A stretch of DNA of 33,584 nucleotides from OMOG01 sp041485845 (GTDB taxonomy: Bacteria > Acidobacteriota > Terriglobia > Bryobacterales > Bryobacteraceae), in contig JBGPKH010000016.1 in assembly GCA_041485845.1 (NCBI GenBank), forward strand, positions 1 through 33,584, in the 5' to 3' direction. This document shows positions 22,332 to 30,278 of the stretch, piece by piece (the first letter of the stretch is position 1; the number at the start of each line of letters is the position of its first letter). Below the pieces are notes generated by a model. That model did not search any database. It saw only the letters and a program-made list of their open reading frames with translations, and was not told where the DNA came from. The position numbers and the translations under genes were made by a program.

Positions 22332-22691
22332 TCAGCGCTTGGAAACCAGGCTGGGGTTCTGCAAGTGGCTGTGATTCCGGCTGTACCCGAAATAAATCGC
22401 CGTGCCGATCAGCAACCATACGCCGAGCCGCATCCAGGTCATTTGGTCGAGAAACGCCATCATGCTGAAGCAGACCAGCACACCCAAAATCGGCGCCAGC
22501 GGCGCCAGCGGCGTTCTAGGGCGTGGGGCGTTGGGATTCGTCCGCCGCATCACAATGATGCCGATGCAAACGATCGCGAACGCCAGCAGCGTACCGATGC
22601 TGGTGAAGTGGCTGAGATTTGAAATCGGCACAAACCCGGCGAGCGCGACCACGAAGCACCCCACGATCAGGTTCGAACGATAAGGCGTCCG
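22332..22691 (-). pseudogene. 3' fragment of an APC amino acid permease
   Basis: About 119 codons match the last ~120 residues of the intact permease just upstream: RTPYRSNLIVGCFVVALAG versus RTPWKNTILVGLLAAIVGS, IGTLLAFAIVCIGIIVMRRTNP versus the near-identical IGTLLAFVIVCAAIMVLRKTNP, and IYFGYSRNHS versus VYFSYGRHHS. It holds only the last three to four membrane helices and could not transport. The similarity begins 3 nt after the stop codon of the intact gene. The divergence between them shows it derives from a different paralogue rather than a fresh duplication. Confidence 0.82.
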
Positions 22692-22694
22692 TCC

Positions 22695-24296
22695 CTATTT
22701 TCTTGGCGATCGAGCGGCCTCCCGCAGGGCGAGACGGCTGTGATGCCTGCCGTAACTGAAATATACGGCCAGGCCAATGATCAGCCACACGATCAGCCGC
22801 GCCCAGTTGAGCCAGCCCAGCTTGTACATCATATATCCGTTGAAGCAGATGCCCAGAATCGGCAGCAGGGGCACCCAGGGGGTCCGAAAGGGTCTCGCCT
22901 GTCCCGGGTTGGTCTTGCGCAGCACCATGATTGCGGCGCAGACGATCACGAAGGCCAGAAGGGTCCCGATATTTACCATCTTCCCGATATCGTCGATCGG
23001 CGTAACGCTGCCCACGATGGCAGCCAGGAGTCCCACCAGGATGGTGTTTTTCCAGGGCGTCCGGAACTTGGGATGAATTTCGGCAAAGAATTTCTTGGGC
23101 AACAGCCCGTCATTGGCCATGGAATACAGCACGCGCGTCTGGCCCAGCAACATGACCAGCATGACGCTGGTGAGGCCGGCCAGTGCGCCTACCGTGATCA
23201 CGTGGGACGCGGTGGTCAGCCCGCGGTCCATGAAGGCCCGCGCGATCGGCGCCTCGATGTTGATCTCGCGCCACGGCACCATTCCGGTGAGCACCGACGC
23301 CACCAGGATATACAGCACCGTACACACGATCAGCGAGGTGATGATGCCGATCGGCAAATCCCGCTGCGGGTTCTTGGCTTCCTGGGCAGTGGTGGACACC
23401 GCGTCGAATCCGATATACGCGAAGAAGATGTAGGCAGCCCCCGCGCCTACCCCCGAAAACCCGTAAGGAGCGAACGAGCTCCAGTCGTGTCCCCAATTCG
23501 CCGTGTTCACGTACTTGAAGCCCACCCAGATCACGAACAGCACCACGGACACCTTGATCACCACGATGGTGGCGTTGAAGCGGGCGCTCTCTTTGATGCC
23601 GATCACCAGAATCGACGTGATGAGCAGGGCGATCACGAAGGCCGGCAGGTTGAACCCGATTTCCACTCCGAAAATGGTTGGGGCGCCCAGCAGGTTCTTC
23701 GCCTGCTCGACCAGCGCCGGGGAGTGGGCGTCGATGATCTCGGTCACCTTGTTGAGAAATGCCTGCGTGCCGGGCACCAGGCTCGAGTCCGCGGCCTGCG
23801 CCATTTGCCGCGCCACGATGTTCTCCGCGGTCTTCAGCGCGGTCCAGTGGTCGTACGCCAGCCACAGCGGCATCTTGATATTGAAGATGTTCAGCAGCTC
23901 GATAAAGTGGTTGGACCAGCCCGACGAAACGGTGCTGGCGCCCATGGCGTACTCGAGCGTGAGGTCCCAACCGATGATCCAGGCGAACAGCTCTCCCAAC
24001 GTGGCGTAGGCGTAAGTGTACGCGCTTCCCGCCAGTGGGATCATGGCCGCGAACTCGGCGTAGCACAGACCGGCAAAAGCGCAGCCCATGCCCGACAACA
24101 CAAACGACAGCATCAACCCCGGCCCGGCGTAGTGCGCGCCCAGTCCCGACAGCACGAAGATGCCGGCTCCGATGATGGCCCCGACCCCCAGCGCCGTCAA
24201 TTGAAACGGCCCGAGTGTCCGCTTGAGGCTGTGCTCGCCCGATTCCTGGGCCTCGCTGATCAGCACATCCATCGATTTCGTCGCAAACAGGCTCAT
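22695..24296 (-). CDS. APC-superfamily amino acid permease (cationic amino acid transporter type)
   Basis: A 533-residue integral membrane protein with 12 or more predicted helices. The first helix has the APC substrate motif GVGAIIGAGIFVLSG (near 34-48), and helix 3 has CYAEFAAMIPLAGSAYTYAY. IFFAYIGFDAVSTTAQEAKNPQRDLP is the CAT/YfnA-type helix 6-7 signature. The start ATG 24296 overlaps the stop of the upstream permease gene (ATGA), so translation is coupled. It probably imports or exchanges amino acids by proton symport; the exact substrate is unknown. The family signature favours cationic amino acids. Confidence 0.9.
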   Translation of the reverse strand: MSLFATKSMDVLISEAQESGEHSLKRTLGPFQLTALGVGAIIGAGIFVLSGLGAHYAGPGLMLSFVLSGMGCAFAGLCYAEFAAMIPLAGSAYTYAYATLGELFAWIIGWDLTLEYAMGASTVSSGWSNHFIELLNIFNIKMPLWLAYDHWTALKTAENIVARQMAQAADSSLVPGTQAFLNKVTEIIDAHSPALVEQAKNLLGAPTIFGVEIGFNLPAFVIALLITSILVIGIKESARFNATIVVIKVSVVLFVIWVGFKYVNTANWGHDWSSFAPYGFSGVGAGAAYIFFAYIGFDAVSTTAQEAKNPQRDLPIGIITSLIVCTVLYILVASVLTGMVPWREINIEAPIARAFMDRGLTTASHVITVGALAGLTSVMLVMLLGQTRVLYSMANDGLLPKKFFAEIHPKFRTPWKNTILVGLLAAIVGSVTPIDDIGKMVNIGTLLAFVIVCAAIMVLRKTNPGQARPFRTPWVPLLPILGICFNGYMMYKLGWLNWARLIVWLIIGLAVYFSYGRHHSRLALREAARSPRK

Positions 24297-25699
24297 ACGG
24301 TTGCCTTCTTTCGCCAGATCCAGTAAACCGGCAGGCCCATCACTACAATGATGAGCCCCGGCCACGTGTAGTTCGGTTTGTAAACCAACAGCAAAACCTC
24401 GATCAACCCCGCCGCCGCCATGTAGATCGCCGGCAGCACCGGGTATCCAAAAGCCTTGTAAGGCCGGTCCAGATTCGGCTGCGTGCGGCGCAGCTCAAAC
24501 AGGCCCGCAATGGTCAATATGTAGAAAAGCAGTACGGCAAAGATAACATAATCGAGCAGGTCGTTGTAGCTGCCGCTCAGGGTGAGCAGCACCGCCCAGA
24601 CGCACTGCACGGCTAGAGCGAAAACCGGCGCGTGATGCGCCGGCTCGAGATCGCCGGCCCGCCGGAAAAACAGCCGGTCCTTGGCCATGGCGTAGTAGAC
24701 CCGCGCCCCCGAGAGCACCAGCCCGTTGGTGCAGCCGAAGGTCGAAATCATGATGGCCGCGGCCATCACCTGCACGGCCACCGGTCCCAGCATCTTCAAA
24801 GCCGCCGCCGTGGCCACGCGGTCCTGGTCGGCATGCTGGATTTCGGGAAACGTCAGCACGTTCAGGTACACGAATTGCGACGCGATGTAGAGCACCGAGA
24901 CGATCCCCACTCCCAGCGCCAGCGAGAGCGGCAGGTTGCGCCGCGGGTTGCGCACCTCCCCGGCGGTGAAGGTAACGTTGTTCCAGGCATCGGACGAGAA
25001 CAGCGCGCCCACCATCGCCACGCCCACCAGACGTACGGTCTCGAAATTCCACCCGGAGTTGCGCCAGAAGCCCGTGAAGTTGCTGGCCACCGCTTCGGCG
25101 TTGCGCCCCACCAGAAATCCGCATCCCACCAGCCCCAGCAGCGCGGCGATCTTGGCGATGGTGAAGACGTTCTGCACATTCGCCCCGGTGCGGATACCGC
25201 GGGTGTTGGACCACGTCAGGAAAACGATCATGAGGATCGCCAGAAGCTGTTGCGTGGTGACGCCCACCCTGCCGCTGCCAACAAGATAATTGCCCGCCGA
25301 GACCCACGGAAAAAACACCCCGGTGTACTTGGCGAACGCTACGGCTACCGCCGCGATGGTGCCCGTCTGGATCACCATGAATAAGGTCCACCCGTAGAGA
25401 AAGCCCCACATCGGCCCGAACGCCTCGCGCAGGTACACGTACTGGCCTCCGGCGTGCGGCATGGCCGCGGCCAGTTCTCCGTAGCTCAGGGCCGCGATCA
25501 GGGTGAGCGCCGCCGTCACCAGCCACGTCATGATCAGAAGTCCGGGCGACTGCGCCTGGCGCGAAATATCCGCGGCCACGATGAAGACTCCGGAGCCGAT
25601 CATGGAGCCCATCACCAGGGTGGTGGAATCCATCAGGCCGAGACCCTTGACCAGACCGCTGTCGCGATTGGCTAGGCCGCTTTCACGAGCTGATGCCAT
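24293..25699 (-). CDS. APC-superfamily amino acid permease (LAT/AdiC-like)
   Basis: A 468-residue membrane protein with about 12 helices. The N-terminal helix carries GSMIGSGVFIVAADI, the conserved APC Gly-rich unwound segment, followed by ALSYGELAAAMPHAGGQYVYLREAFGP. The FSSDAWNNVTFTAGEVRNPRRNLP segment is typical of LAT/SteT-like exchangers. ATG 25699 overlaps the last 28 nt of thiE, and its own stop overlaps the next permease by ATGA. All three are therefore one transcript. Substrates are not predictable beyond amino acids or related amines. Confidence 0.88.
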   Translation of the reverse strand: MASARESGLANRDSGLVKGLGLMDSTTLVMGSMIGSGVFIVAADISRQAQSPGLLIMTWLVTAALTLIAALSYGELAAAMPHAGGQYVYLREAFGPMWGFLYGWTLFMVIQTGTIAAVAVAFAKYTGVFFPWVSAGNYLVGSGRVGVTTQQLLAILMIVFLTWSNTRGIRTGANVQNVFTIAKIAALLGLVGCGFLVGRNAEAVASNFTGFWRNSGWNFETVRLVGVAMVGALFSSDAWNNVTFTAGEVRNPRRNLPLSLALGVGIVSVLYIASQFVYLNVLTFPEIQHADQDRVATAAALKMLGPVAVQVMAAAIMISTFGCTNGLVLSGARVYYAMAKDRLFFRRAGDLEPAHHAPVFALAVQCVWAVLLTLSGSYNDLLDYVIFAVLLFYILTIAGLFELRRTQPNLDRPYKAFGYPVLPAIYMAAAGLIEVLLLVYKPNYTWPGLIIVVMGLPVYWIWRKKATV

Positions 25700-26310
25700 T
25701 CTTCCATCCGTTGTCGCAGGGATTGAGCCGTCGCTGCGTGGGGCAGCAGACCGGCAATGACGGCCACCGAATCGGCGCCGGCGTGCAGAACTTCGAGGGC
25801 GTTTTCGCGCGTGATGCCCCCGATGGCAACCAGGGGTTTGTCCAGCAGGGCGCGGCAGCGGCCTACTGCTTCAACGCCCACCACCCGATCTGCGTTGCGT
25901 TTGGAGGCGGTGGGGAAAACCGGGCCGAGCGCTACGTAATCTACAGGCTCGCCCCCGGCTGCGCACAGTTGGTCCACGTTGTGGCTGGAAAAGCCGATGA
26001 CCGCATCCCCTCCCATCAGCTTGCGTGCGTCTCGCGGCGGCAGGTCGTCCTGGCCCACGTGCAGCCCGGCCTCCAGCAGCAGCGCGAAATCGGCGCGGTC
26101 GTTGACGATGAGGTCCGCGCCGTTCTCGCGGCACAGGAGCGCCACGCGCTTGGCGGCGTCGAACAGGTCGCGGCTCCAGTGCCTTTTGTGGCGGATTTGC
26201 AGGATGCCCGCGCCGCCCTCCAGAAACGCGGCCGCCGCCGTCTCCAGGGAAATGCCGTGCGCATCCAGAGATTCCGTATCGAGGATCGGGTAGACGCGCG
26301 GCAACCTCAT
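25672..26310 (-). CDS. thiE: Thiamine-phosphate synthase ThiE
   Basis: A 212-residue TIM-barrel enzyme, the usual length for ThiE. It couples the pyrimidine diphosphate HMP-PP with the thiazole phosphate THZ-P to form thiamine phosphate. Motifs in order are LQIRHKRHW (phosphate/Mg region), LIVNDRADFALLLEAGLHVGQ followed by DDLP, GFSSHN, VDYVALGPVFPTASK and VAIGGITREN. The Asn-Asp pair of VNDR and the Gly-Gly-Ile loop are intact. ATG 26310 is the start. No TPP riboswitch is visible upstream and no other thi gene is near. It is the first gene of an operon with two amino acid permeases, an unusual arrangement. Confidence 0.9.
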   Translation of the reverse strand: MRLPRVYPILDTESLDAHGISLETAAAAFLEGGAGILQIRHKRHWSRDLFDAAKRVALLCRENGADLIVNDRADFALLLEAGLHVGQDDLPPRDARKLMGGDAVIGFSSHNVDQLCAAGGEPVDYVALGPVFPTASKRNADRVVGVEAVGRCRALLDKPLVAIGGITRENALEVLHAGADSVAVIAGLLPHAATAQSLRQRMEEWHQLVKAA

Positions 26311-26326
26311 AGAAGAGTCGATTGCC

Positions 26327-26332
26327 TATAAT
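26327..26332 (+). promoter_or_regulatory. TATAAT box between thiE and the NUDIX gene
   Basis: A perfect -10 hexamer on the plus strand, 109 nt before the NUDIX start, with no good -35 at the right distance. The same AT-rich patch (read as ATTATA on the other strand) could serve thiE, which starts 17 nt away. Direction is undecided. Confidence 0.25.
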
Positions 26333-26433
26333 ACATCAAGCGGCGTGGGTGCGAAAAATCTTGCGATGCGGTCGGTGCGGGAGTTGCCGCCCGCGAGACC
26401 ACTCCCTCAGGAGCCGTGAAGAAAACCAAATCG

Positions 26434-26456
26434 GGCCACGAATGAACACGGATAAG
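26434..26456 (+). repeat. Dispersed repeat copy at the NUDIX gene start
   Basis: GGCCACGAATGAACACG followed by GATAAG matches the arms at 22257-22319, with one base changed after the second CACG. The ATG used by the NUDIX gene is the ATG inside this repeat, giving the N-terminus MNTDK, just as the repeat at 22298-22319 gives MNTNE to the hydrolase. Confidence 0.75.
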
Positions 26457-26981
26457 AAGCCGCTGAAAACGGAAGTGGCGTATTCGACGCCTTGGTTCGA
26501 GATTCTCGGCAAGACGATGAAGCCCGGCGAAGCGCCGTACTATTCCCTTCGCCTGCCCGACTATGCGGCGGTGGTGGCGATCACGCCGCACGATCGCGTG
26601 CTGGCGGTGCGGCAGTACCGGCCGGCGGTGGAGCGGTACACGATCGAGCTGCCGAGCGGGCTGGTCGATGCGGGCGAGACTCCGGCTGAGGCGGCGCGGC
26701 GCGAGCTGCTGGAGGAGACCGGATACGAAGCGGATCGTCTGGAAGTGCTCGGACCGATGCTGCCGGATTGCGGGCGGCTCGGAAATCGGATCTGGAGCTG
26801 CGTGGCTACCGGTGTGCGGCAGGTTGCGGGGCGCGCGCCCGAGGAAGGGATCGAAGTGCTGAGTTACTCGTTTGCGGAGCTGGCGCGGGCCACGGCGGAG
26901 GGGGAATTCGACCACGCCTTGCACGTGGCGGTCGTGATGGTGGCGGTGGTGCGGGGAAAGGTGACGTTGGCGGGGTGCTAG
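26442..26981 (+). CDS. NUDIX hydrolase (ADP-ribose pyrophosphatase-like)
   Basis: A 179-residue NUDIX protein with a complete box starting at G73: GLVDAGE, then E79, seven residues and R87-E88-L-L-E91-E92-T-G94. The Mg-binding glutamates E88, E91 and E92 are present. The upstream strand VRQYRPAVERYTIELPSG is typical of ADP-ribose/ADP-sugar pyrophosphatases (NudF/YSA1-like), which hydrolyse ADP-ribose to AMP and ribose-5-phosphate. ATG 26442 lies within a dispersed repeat and has no Shine-Dalgarno. The first ~10 residues (MNTDKKPLKT) are probably repeat-derived. It converges on the Uma2 gene, and the two stop codons overlap in CTAG. Confidence 0.9.
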   Translation: MNTDKKPLKTEVAYSTPWFEILGKTMKPGEAPYYSLRLPDYAAVVAITPHDRVLAVRQYRPAVERYTIELPSGLVDAGETPAEAARRELLEETGYEADRLEVLGPMLPDCGRLGNRIWSCVATGVRQVAGRAPEEGIEVLSYSFAELARATAEGEFDHALHVAVVMVAVVRGKVTLAGC

Positions 26982-27502
26982 GCGCGTCGTTGATCGAGTC
27001 GAGCGAACAGTGCGTTGAAATCGACGGCTCCGACCAACTCCGTTTCCAGGATTCCAGAGGGGCGCCGCCTGATCCCTTCGCGACCGGCCTCGAAGACTGT
27101 GCGCTTATAAGGGTCGATCACCCAGATGTGGGGGATCCCAGCCGCCAGGTACTCGTCGATCTTCGTGAGCATATCGGACACAGTATCATCGGGCGATACG
27201 ATTTCGATGGCAAGATCCGGTTTGACCAAGACCGGGGTGACTACGTGGGGCAGGGCCTTCACGCAAAGGTCCGGAATACGATAGCGGGGTTCGTCACTGA
27301 CCTGAACCCTTTGTTCCGTGAAGGCGCTGAATCCGCGCTCTTGCTCACGAGCTCCCAGAACTTGGCCGATCAACAATTGCGTGCGGCTATGGAAATATTC
27401 ACCCACGTGACGCTCCACGAGCTGTCCGTCGACATACTCCATGTCGGGCTCGTAAGTCGTCCGCAGGTATTCTTCGACGGGAACGATTGCAAGCGTCGCC
27501 AT
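26978..27502 (-). CDS. Uma2-family (DUF820) putative endonuclease
   Basis: A 174-residue member of the Uma2/DUF820 group of PD-(D/E)xK nuclease folds. It opens with the family's YVDGQLVER segment. The acid-rich core is RIPDLCV and PDLAIEIVSPDDTVSDM, with the catalytic-type Asp and Glu, followed by LTKIDEYLAAGIPHIWVIDP, which supplies the Lys and the family hallmark KxxEYxxxGVxxxWVxDP. The DNA substrate and role are unknown. The family is greatly expanded in cyanobacteria and some soil bacteria. ATG 27502 has AAGGA just upstream. The methyltransferase gene ends 9 nt before it, so the two are co-transcribed. Confidence 0.85.
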   Translation of the reverse strand: MATLAIVPVEEYLRTTYEPDMEYVDGQLVERHVGEYFHSRTQLLIGQVLGAREQERGFSAFTEQRVQVSDEPRYRIPDLCVKALPHVVTPVLVKPDLAIEIVSPDDTVSDMLTKIDEYLAAGIPHIWVIDPYKRTVFEAGREGIRRRPSGILETELVGAVDFNALFARLDQRRA

Positions 27503-27511
27503 GTCCTTATC

Positions 27512-28036
27512 TTACGTCTTCCGCGCGCGCATGTGGCAGCGGATGTCCAGGGCCGGGAAGATCCACGCGGCGTGGCGCTCGTACCAGTTGAGAGAGCGCT
27601 TCGCCAGGAATCGGCCCAGGTTGTCGAGCACGAAATTGCCGCCGAACGTCAGCTCGACCTTGACGATCTCGAAACGGTAGGGCGAGCCCGCGAAGCTGGG
27701 GAAATCCTTGCCCGTGAAGTACTCGAAACTGCGCGCCGCCAGGTGGCGCTTGTGGGTGGGATCGATATAGGAATTGTGGGAGCTGAAGTGGGGGGTGGTG
27801 ATGAAGACATCGGCGCCGTCGGCGGCCACCCGGTACACCTCCGCCATCGCCCGCATGGGATCGTCGAGGTGCTCGATCACGTGCGCCATGTGAATGCGGG
27901 TGAAGCGATCGCCGGCCAGCGGCCAGGGAAAATTGTCGAGATCCCAGACGTGATCGGCGGCGGAATCGGGAGAGATGTCGATGCCGATCGCGCCGGGCTC
28001 GATTTTGCGGCTGCCGCATCCGATGTCCAGCACCAT
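27512..28036 (-). CDS. Class I SAM-dependent methyltransferase
   Basis: A 174-residue protein whose N-terminus is already motif I: VLDIGCGSRKIEPGAIGIDI, with the SAM-binding GxGxx-type loop and the acidic GIDI end of strand 2. IHMAHVIEHLDDP (the VIEHL of methyltransferase-11 types) and ADGADVFITTPHFSSHNS follow. ATG 28036 is chosen because the in-frame TTG 14 codons upstream adds residues outside the fold. No ribosome site is visible. The closest type is the small-molecule methyltransferases of carbohydrate and natural-product loci. The substrate is unknown. Confidence 0.8.
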   Translation of the reverse strand: MVLDIGCGSRKIEPGAIGIDISPDSAADHVWDLDNFPWPLAGDRFTRIHMAHVIEHLDDPMRAMAEVYRVAADGADVFITTPHFSSHNSYIDPTHKRHLAARSFEYFTGKDFPSFAGSPYRFEIVKVELTFGGNFVLDNLGRFLAKRSLNWYERHAAWIFPALDIRCHMRARKT

Positions 28037-28092
28037 AGTTAACAACGTAGCACTGGCCGGATGCGGAAAGAGGCCCAAAACCGCTCGCTTAC

Positions 28093-28135
28093 GCGCGCGG
28101 CGCAGAATCGTGGGGGGAGCGCGCGGCGCAGAATC
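28093..28135. repeat. Short direct repeat, 17 bp, two copies
   Basis: GCGCGCGGCGCAGAATC occurs perfectly at 28093-28109 and 28119-28135, a period of 26 bp, in the gap between the methyltransferase and the response regulator genes. No insertion sequence is present between the copies. It could be a small duplication or a regulator site pair. Confidence 0.7.
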
Positions 28136-28200
28136 CGAGACGTCTCGTGCTTTCGATCACGAGGTTGACGAGGCGCATCTTTCCGGGGTTCCGCCGGGCG

Positions 28201-28677
28201 TCACTCAACGTCCCGGCCGGAACCATTAGAAGGATTGGGAACGGGAGGCGGCTCGTTCATCCGCAGCCAGTATTGTCCGAGCACCTCCACCGCCTTGACG
28301 AGGTCGGGGAAGTTGACCGGCTTGCGCAAGAAGCTGTTAGCCCCCAAATCATAGCTGGCCACGATGTCCCGTTCTTCATTGCTGGAGGTGAGCATCACCA
28401 CGGGCAGGCGCCTGGTTCGCTCATTCGCCCGCAGTTGGCGCAGCACCTCGATTCCGTCCAGCTTCGGCAGTTGCAAGTCCAGCAGAACCAGCTCCGGCAT
28501 GGCTGCCGGAGTGTGCTGGCCGTTGGCGCCGGCGGCAAAAAGGTAATCCAGTGCCTCCTGGCCGTCGCGGGCGACCACAACCTGGTTGTGGATATTGTTC
28601 TTCTGAAACGCTCGGAGGGTCAGGTCCACGTCGTCCTGATTGTCCTCGACGAGCAGGGCGATGCCGGCTCGGCTCAT
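28201..28677 (-). CDS. Rcp1-type single-domain response regulator
   Basis: A 158-residue receiver domain with the acidic pocket E11-D12 (plus D15, D16), phosphoacceptor D67 in LVLLDLQLP, T97 in VVMLTSS, and K119 in FLRKPVNFPDL. The long loop HTPAAMPELV between helix 2 and strand 3 is characteristic of the Rcp1 group partnering bacteriophytochrome-like or hybrid kinases. There is no output domain; a ~25-residue Pro-rich tail follows. ATG 28677 overlaps the stop of the REC-PAS-kinase gene (ATGA). It is the probable phosphorylation target of the upstream kinase. Confidence 0.92.
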   Translation of the reverse strand: MSRAGIALLVEDNQDDVDLTLRAFQKNNIHNQVVVARDGQEALDYLFAAGANGQHTPAAMPELVLLDLQLPKLDGIEVLRQLRANERTRRLPVVMLTSSNEERDIVASYDLGANSFLRKPVNFPDLVKAVEVLGQYWLRMNEPPPVPNPSNGSGRDVE

Positions 28678-30278
28678 TGGTCACCTCCATCCAGAACTTT
28701 CGCTTCGCCGCCGGGGCTGTCAGCGGCGTCGCCAGGGGTTCCTCCCCCCGCCGGATCGTCCGGTTTCCCGTTTTGCTCTTCCCCGCCCAGCGTGAAACGG
28801 ATGGCCGTGCCCCGGCCCGGGGCCGATTCGGCCCACACCCGCCCGCCGTGGCGCCGCACCAGGCGTTGGACCGTCGCCAGCCCGATCCCGGTCCCCGGAA
28901 ACTCGGCCGCCCTGTGCAGCCGCTGGAAGGGGCCGAACAATTTGTCGGCGTGTTTCATGTCGAATCCGGCGCCATTATCGCAAACCGAGTAGACCGGCCA
29001 GCCGCCGTTGGTTTCGACGCCGAACTCGATGCGCGCGTCCTCCCGCTTGCCCGTGAACTTCCAGGAGTTGCCCAGCAGGTTTTGCAGCACGACGCGCAGC
29101 AGGGTGGCGTCGCCCCTGGCCTCGATCCCCTCGGCGATCCCGAACTCCACCTTGCGCCGCGGGTCGAGATCCTGCAATTCGCGCGCCACGGTCCGCGCCA
29201 GTTCACTCAAATCCACCTGGCTCCTGCGCAACTCCATGCGCGACATCCGCGCCAGGTGTAGCAGGGCGTCGATGAGCTGTCCCATGTGGCGGACCGCCGC
29301 CCGGATACGTTCCAGGTGGCGCCGTCCGGTCTCATCCAGGCTCGCGGCGTAATCTTCCTCCAGCGCCTGGCTGAAGCCGTCGATGGCGCGCAGGGGCGTG
29401 CGCAGGTCGTGGGAGACCGAATAGCTGAAGGTTTCCAGCTCCTGGTTGGCCGCCAGGAGCGCCACCTCCGCCTGCTTGCGCCCGGTGACATCGTGAGCCA
29501 CCGCGTAGATGAGCCGTTCCTCCATGTGGGGGGCCGCGTTCCACACCAGCCAGCGGTAGGAGCCATCCTGGGCCCCGTATCGATTCTCGAAAAGAACGAC
29601 GGTTTCGCCGGCTTTCAGTTTGCCCATCGCGGCCAGCGTGGCCTCGCGATCGTCCGGGTGAACGAATTCCATAAACGGCCTGGACTTGAGCTCCTCGGGG
29701 GTGTAGCCCAGCGTTCGCTCCCAGCTTGGGTTCACATGTCGGAAGTAGCCGTCCATACCGGCGATCGCCAGCAGGTCCAGCGAAAGGGTGAAAAAACGGT
29801 TGCCCTTCACCTCCCCTTCCAGCAGGTCCAGCGCCGCGCTGAGTTGTCCCTCATGCTCCCGCCGCTCGATGCGGCGCATCCGCTCCCGTTGCAGCTCCAG
29901 TTCGACGAACACCGCCACCTTGGAGCGCAGGACCTCCGGCGCGATGGGGGCATGCATGTAGTCCACGGCCCCCAGCGAGTAGCCCCGCGCCACGTGCGTC
30001 TCGCTAGGGTCGGCCGCGGTGATGAAAATGATGGGCAGGTGCGCCGTCTTGTCGCGCTGCCGGATCGCCGCCGCCGTCTCGAACCCATCCATGCCCGGCA
30101 TCCGCACGTCCATCAGGACCGCGGCGAAATCCTGGTTGAGGAGCGCGCGCAGCGCTTCTTTCCCCGAATGAGCTTGAACCAGGTTCTGGTTCGGGCTGGA
30201 GAGGATATTCTCCAACGCCAGCAGTTTGGTTTCGTCGTCATCCACCAGCAGAATGTTGACTTTCTCTTCAGGCTTCAT
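28674..30278 (-). CDS. REC-PAS-histidine kinase
   Basis: A 534-residue cytoplasmic sensor kinase. The N-terminal receiver (about 7-125) has the acid pocket VDDDE and D57 in AAVLMDVRMPG. A coiled linker (125-160), a PAS domain (about 160-270: FFTLSLDLLAIAGMDGYFRHVN, RYGAQDGSYRWLVW), then HisKA with H290 in SYSVSHDLRTPLRAIDG and a HATPase_c (N-box LQNLLGNSWKFTG, DNGAGFD, GTGIGLATVQR) follow. The conserved receiver Lys is absent: the place of KP is taken by HAP (109-111). ATG 30278 overlaps the cheB-like stop by ATGA. A free receiver at the front of the kinase suggests control by an upstream phosphodonor. Confidence 0.92.
   Translation of the reverse strand: MKPEEKVNILLVDDDETKLLALENILSSPNQNLVQAHSGKEALRALLNQDFAAVLMDVRMPGMDGFETAAAIRQRDKTAHLPIIFITAADPSETHVARGYSLGAVDYMHAPIAPEVLRSKVAVFVELELQRERMRRIERREHEGQLSAALDLLEGEVKGNRFFTLSLDLLAIAGMDGYFRHVNPSWERTLGYTPEELKSRPFMEFVHPDDREATLAAMGKLKAGETVVLFENRYGAQDGSYRWLVWNAAPHMEERLIYAVAHDVTGRKQAEVALLAANQELETFSYSVSHDLRTPLRAIDGFSQALEEDYAASLDETGRRHLERIRAAVRHMGQLIDALLHLARMSRMELRRSQVDLSELARTVARELQDLDPRRKVEFGIAEGIEARGDATLLRVVLQNLLGNSWKFTGKREDARIEFGVETNGGWPVYSVCDNGAGFDMKHADKLFGPFQRLHRAAEFPGTGIGLATVQRLVRRHGGRVWAESAPGRGTAIRFTLGGEEQNGKPDDPAGGGTPGDAADSPGGEAKVLDGGDQ

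Noticed and set aside
26311..26441. Possible TPP riboswitch upstream of thiE
   Set aside because: The CTGAGA core and the other conserved THI-box elements are not present on the minus strand before 26310.
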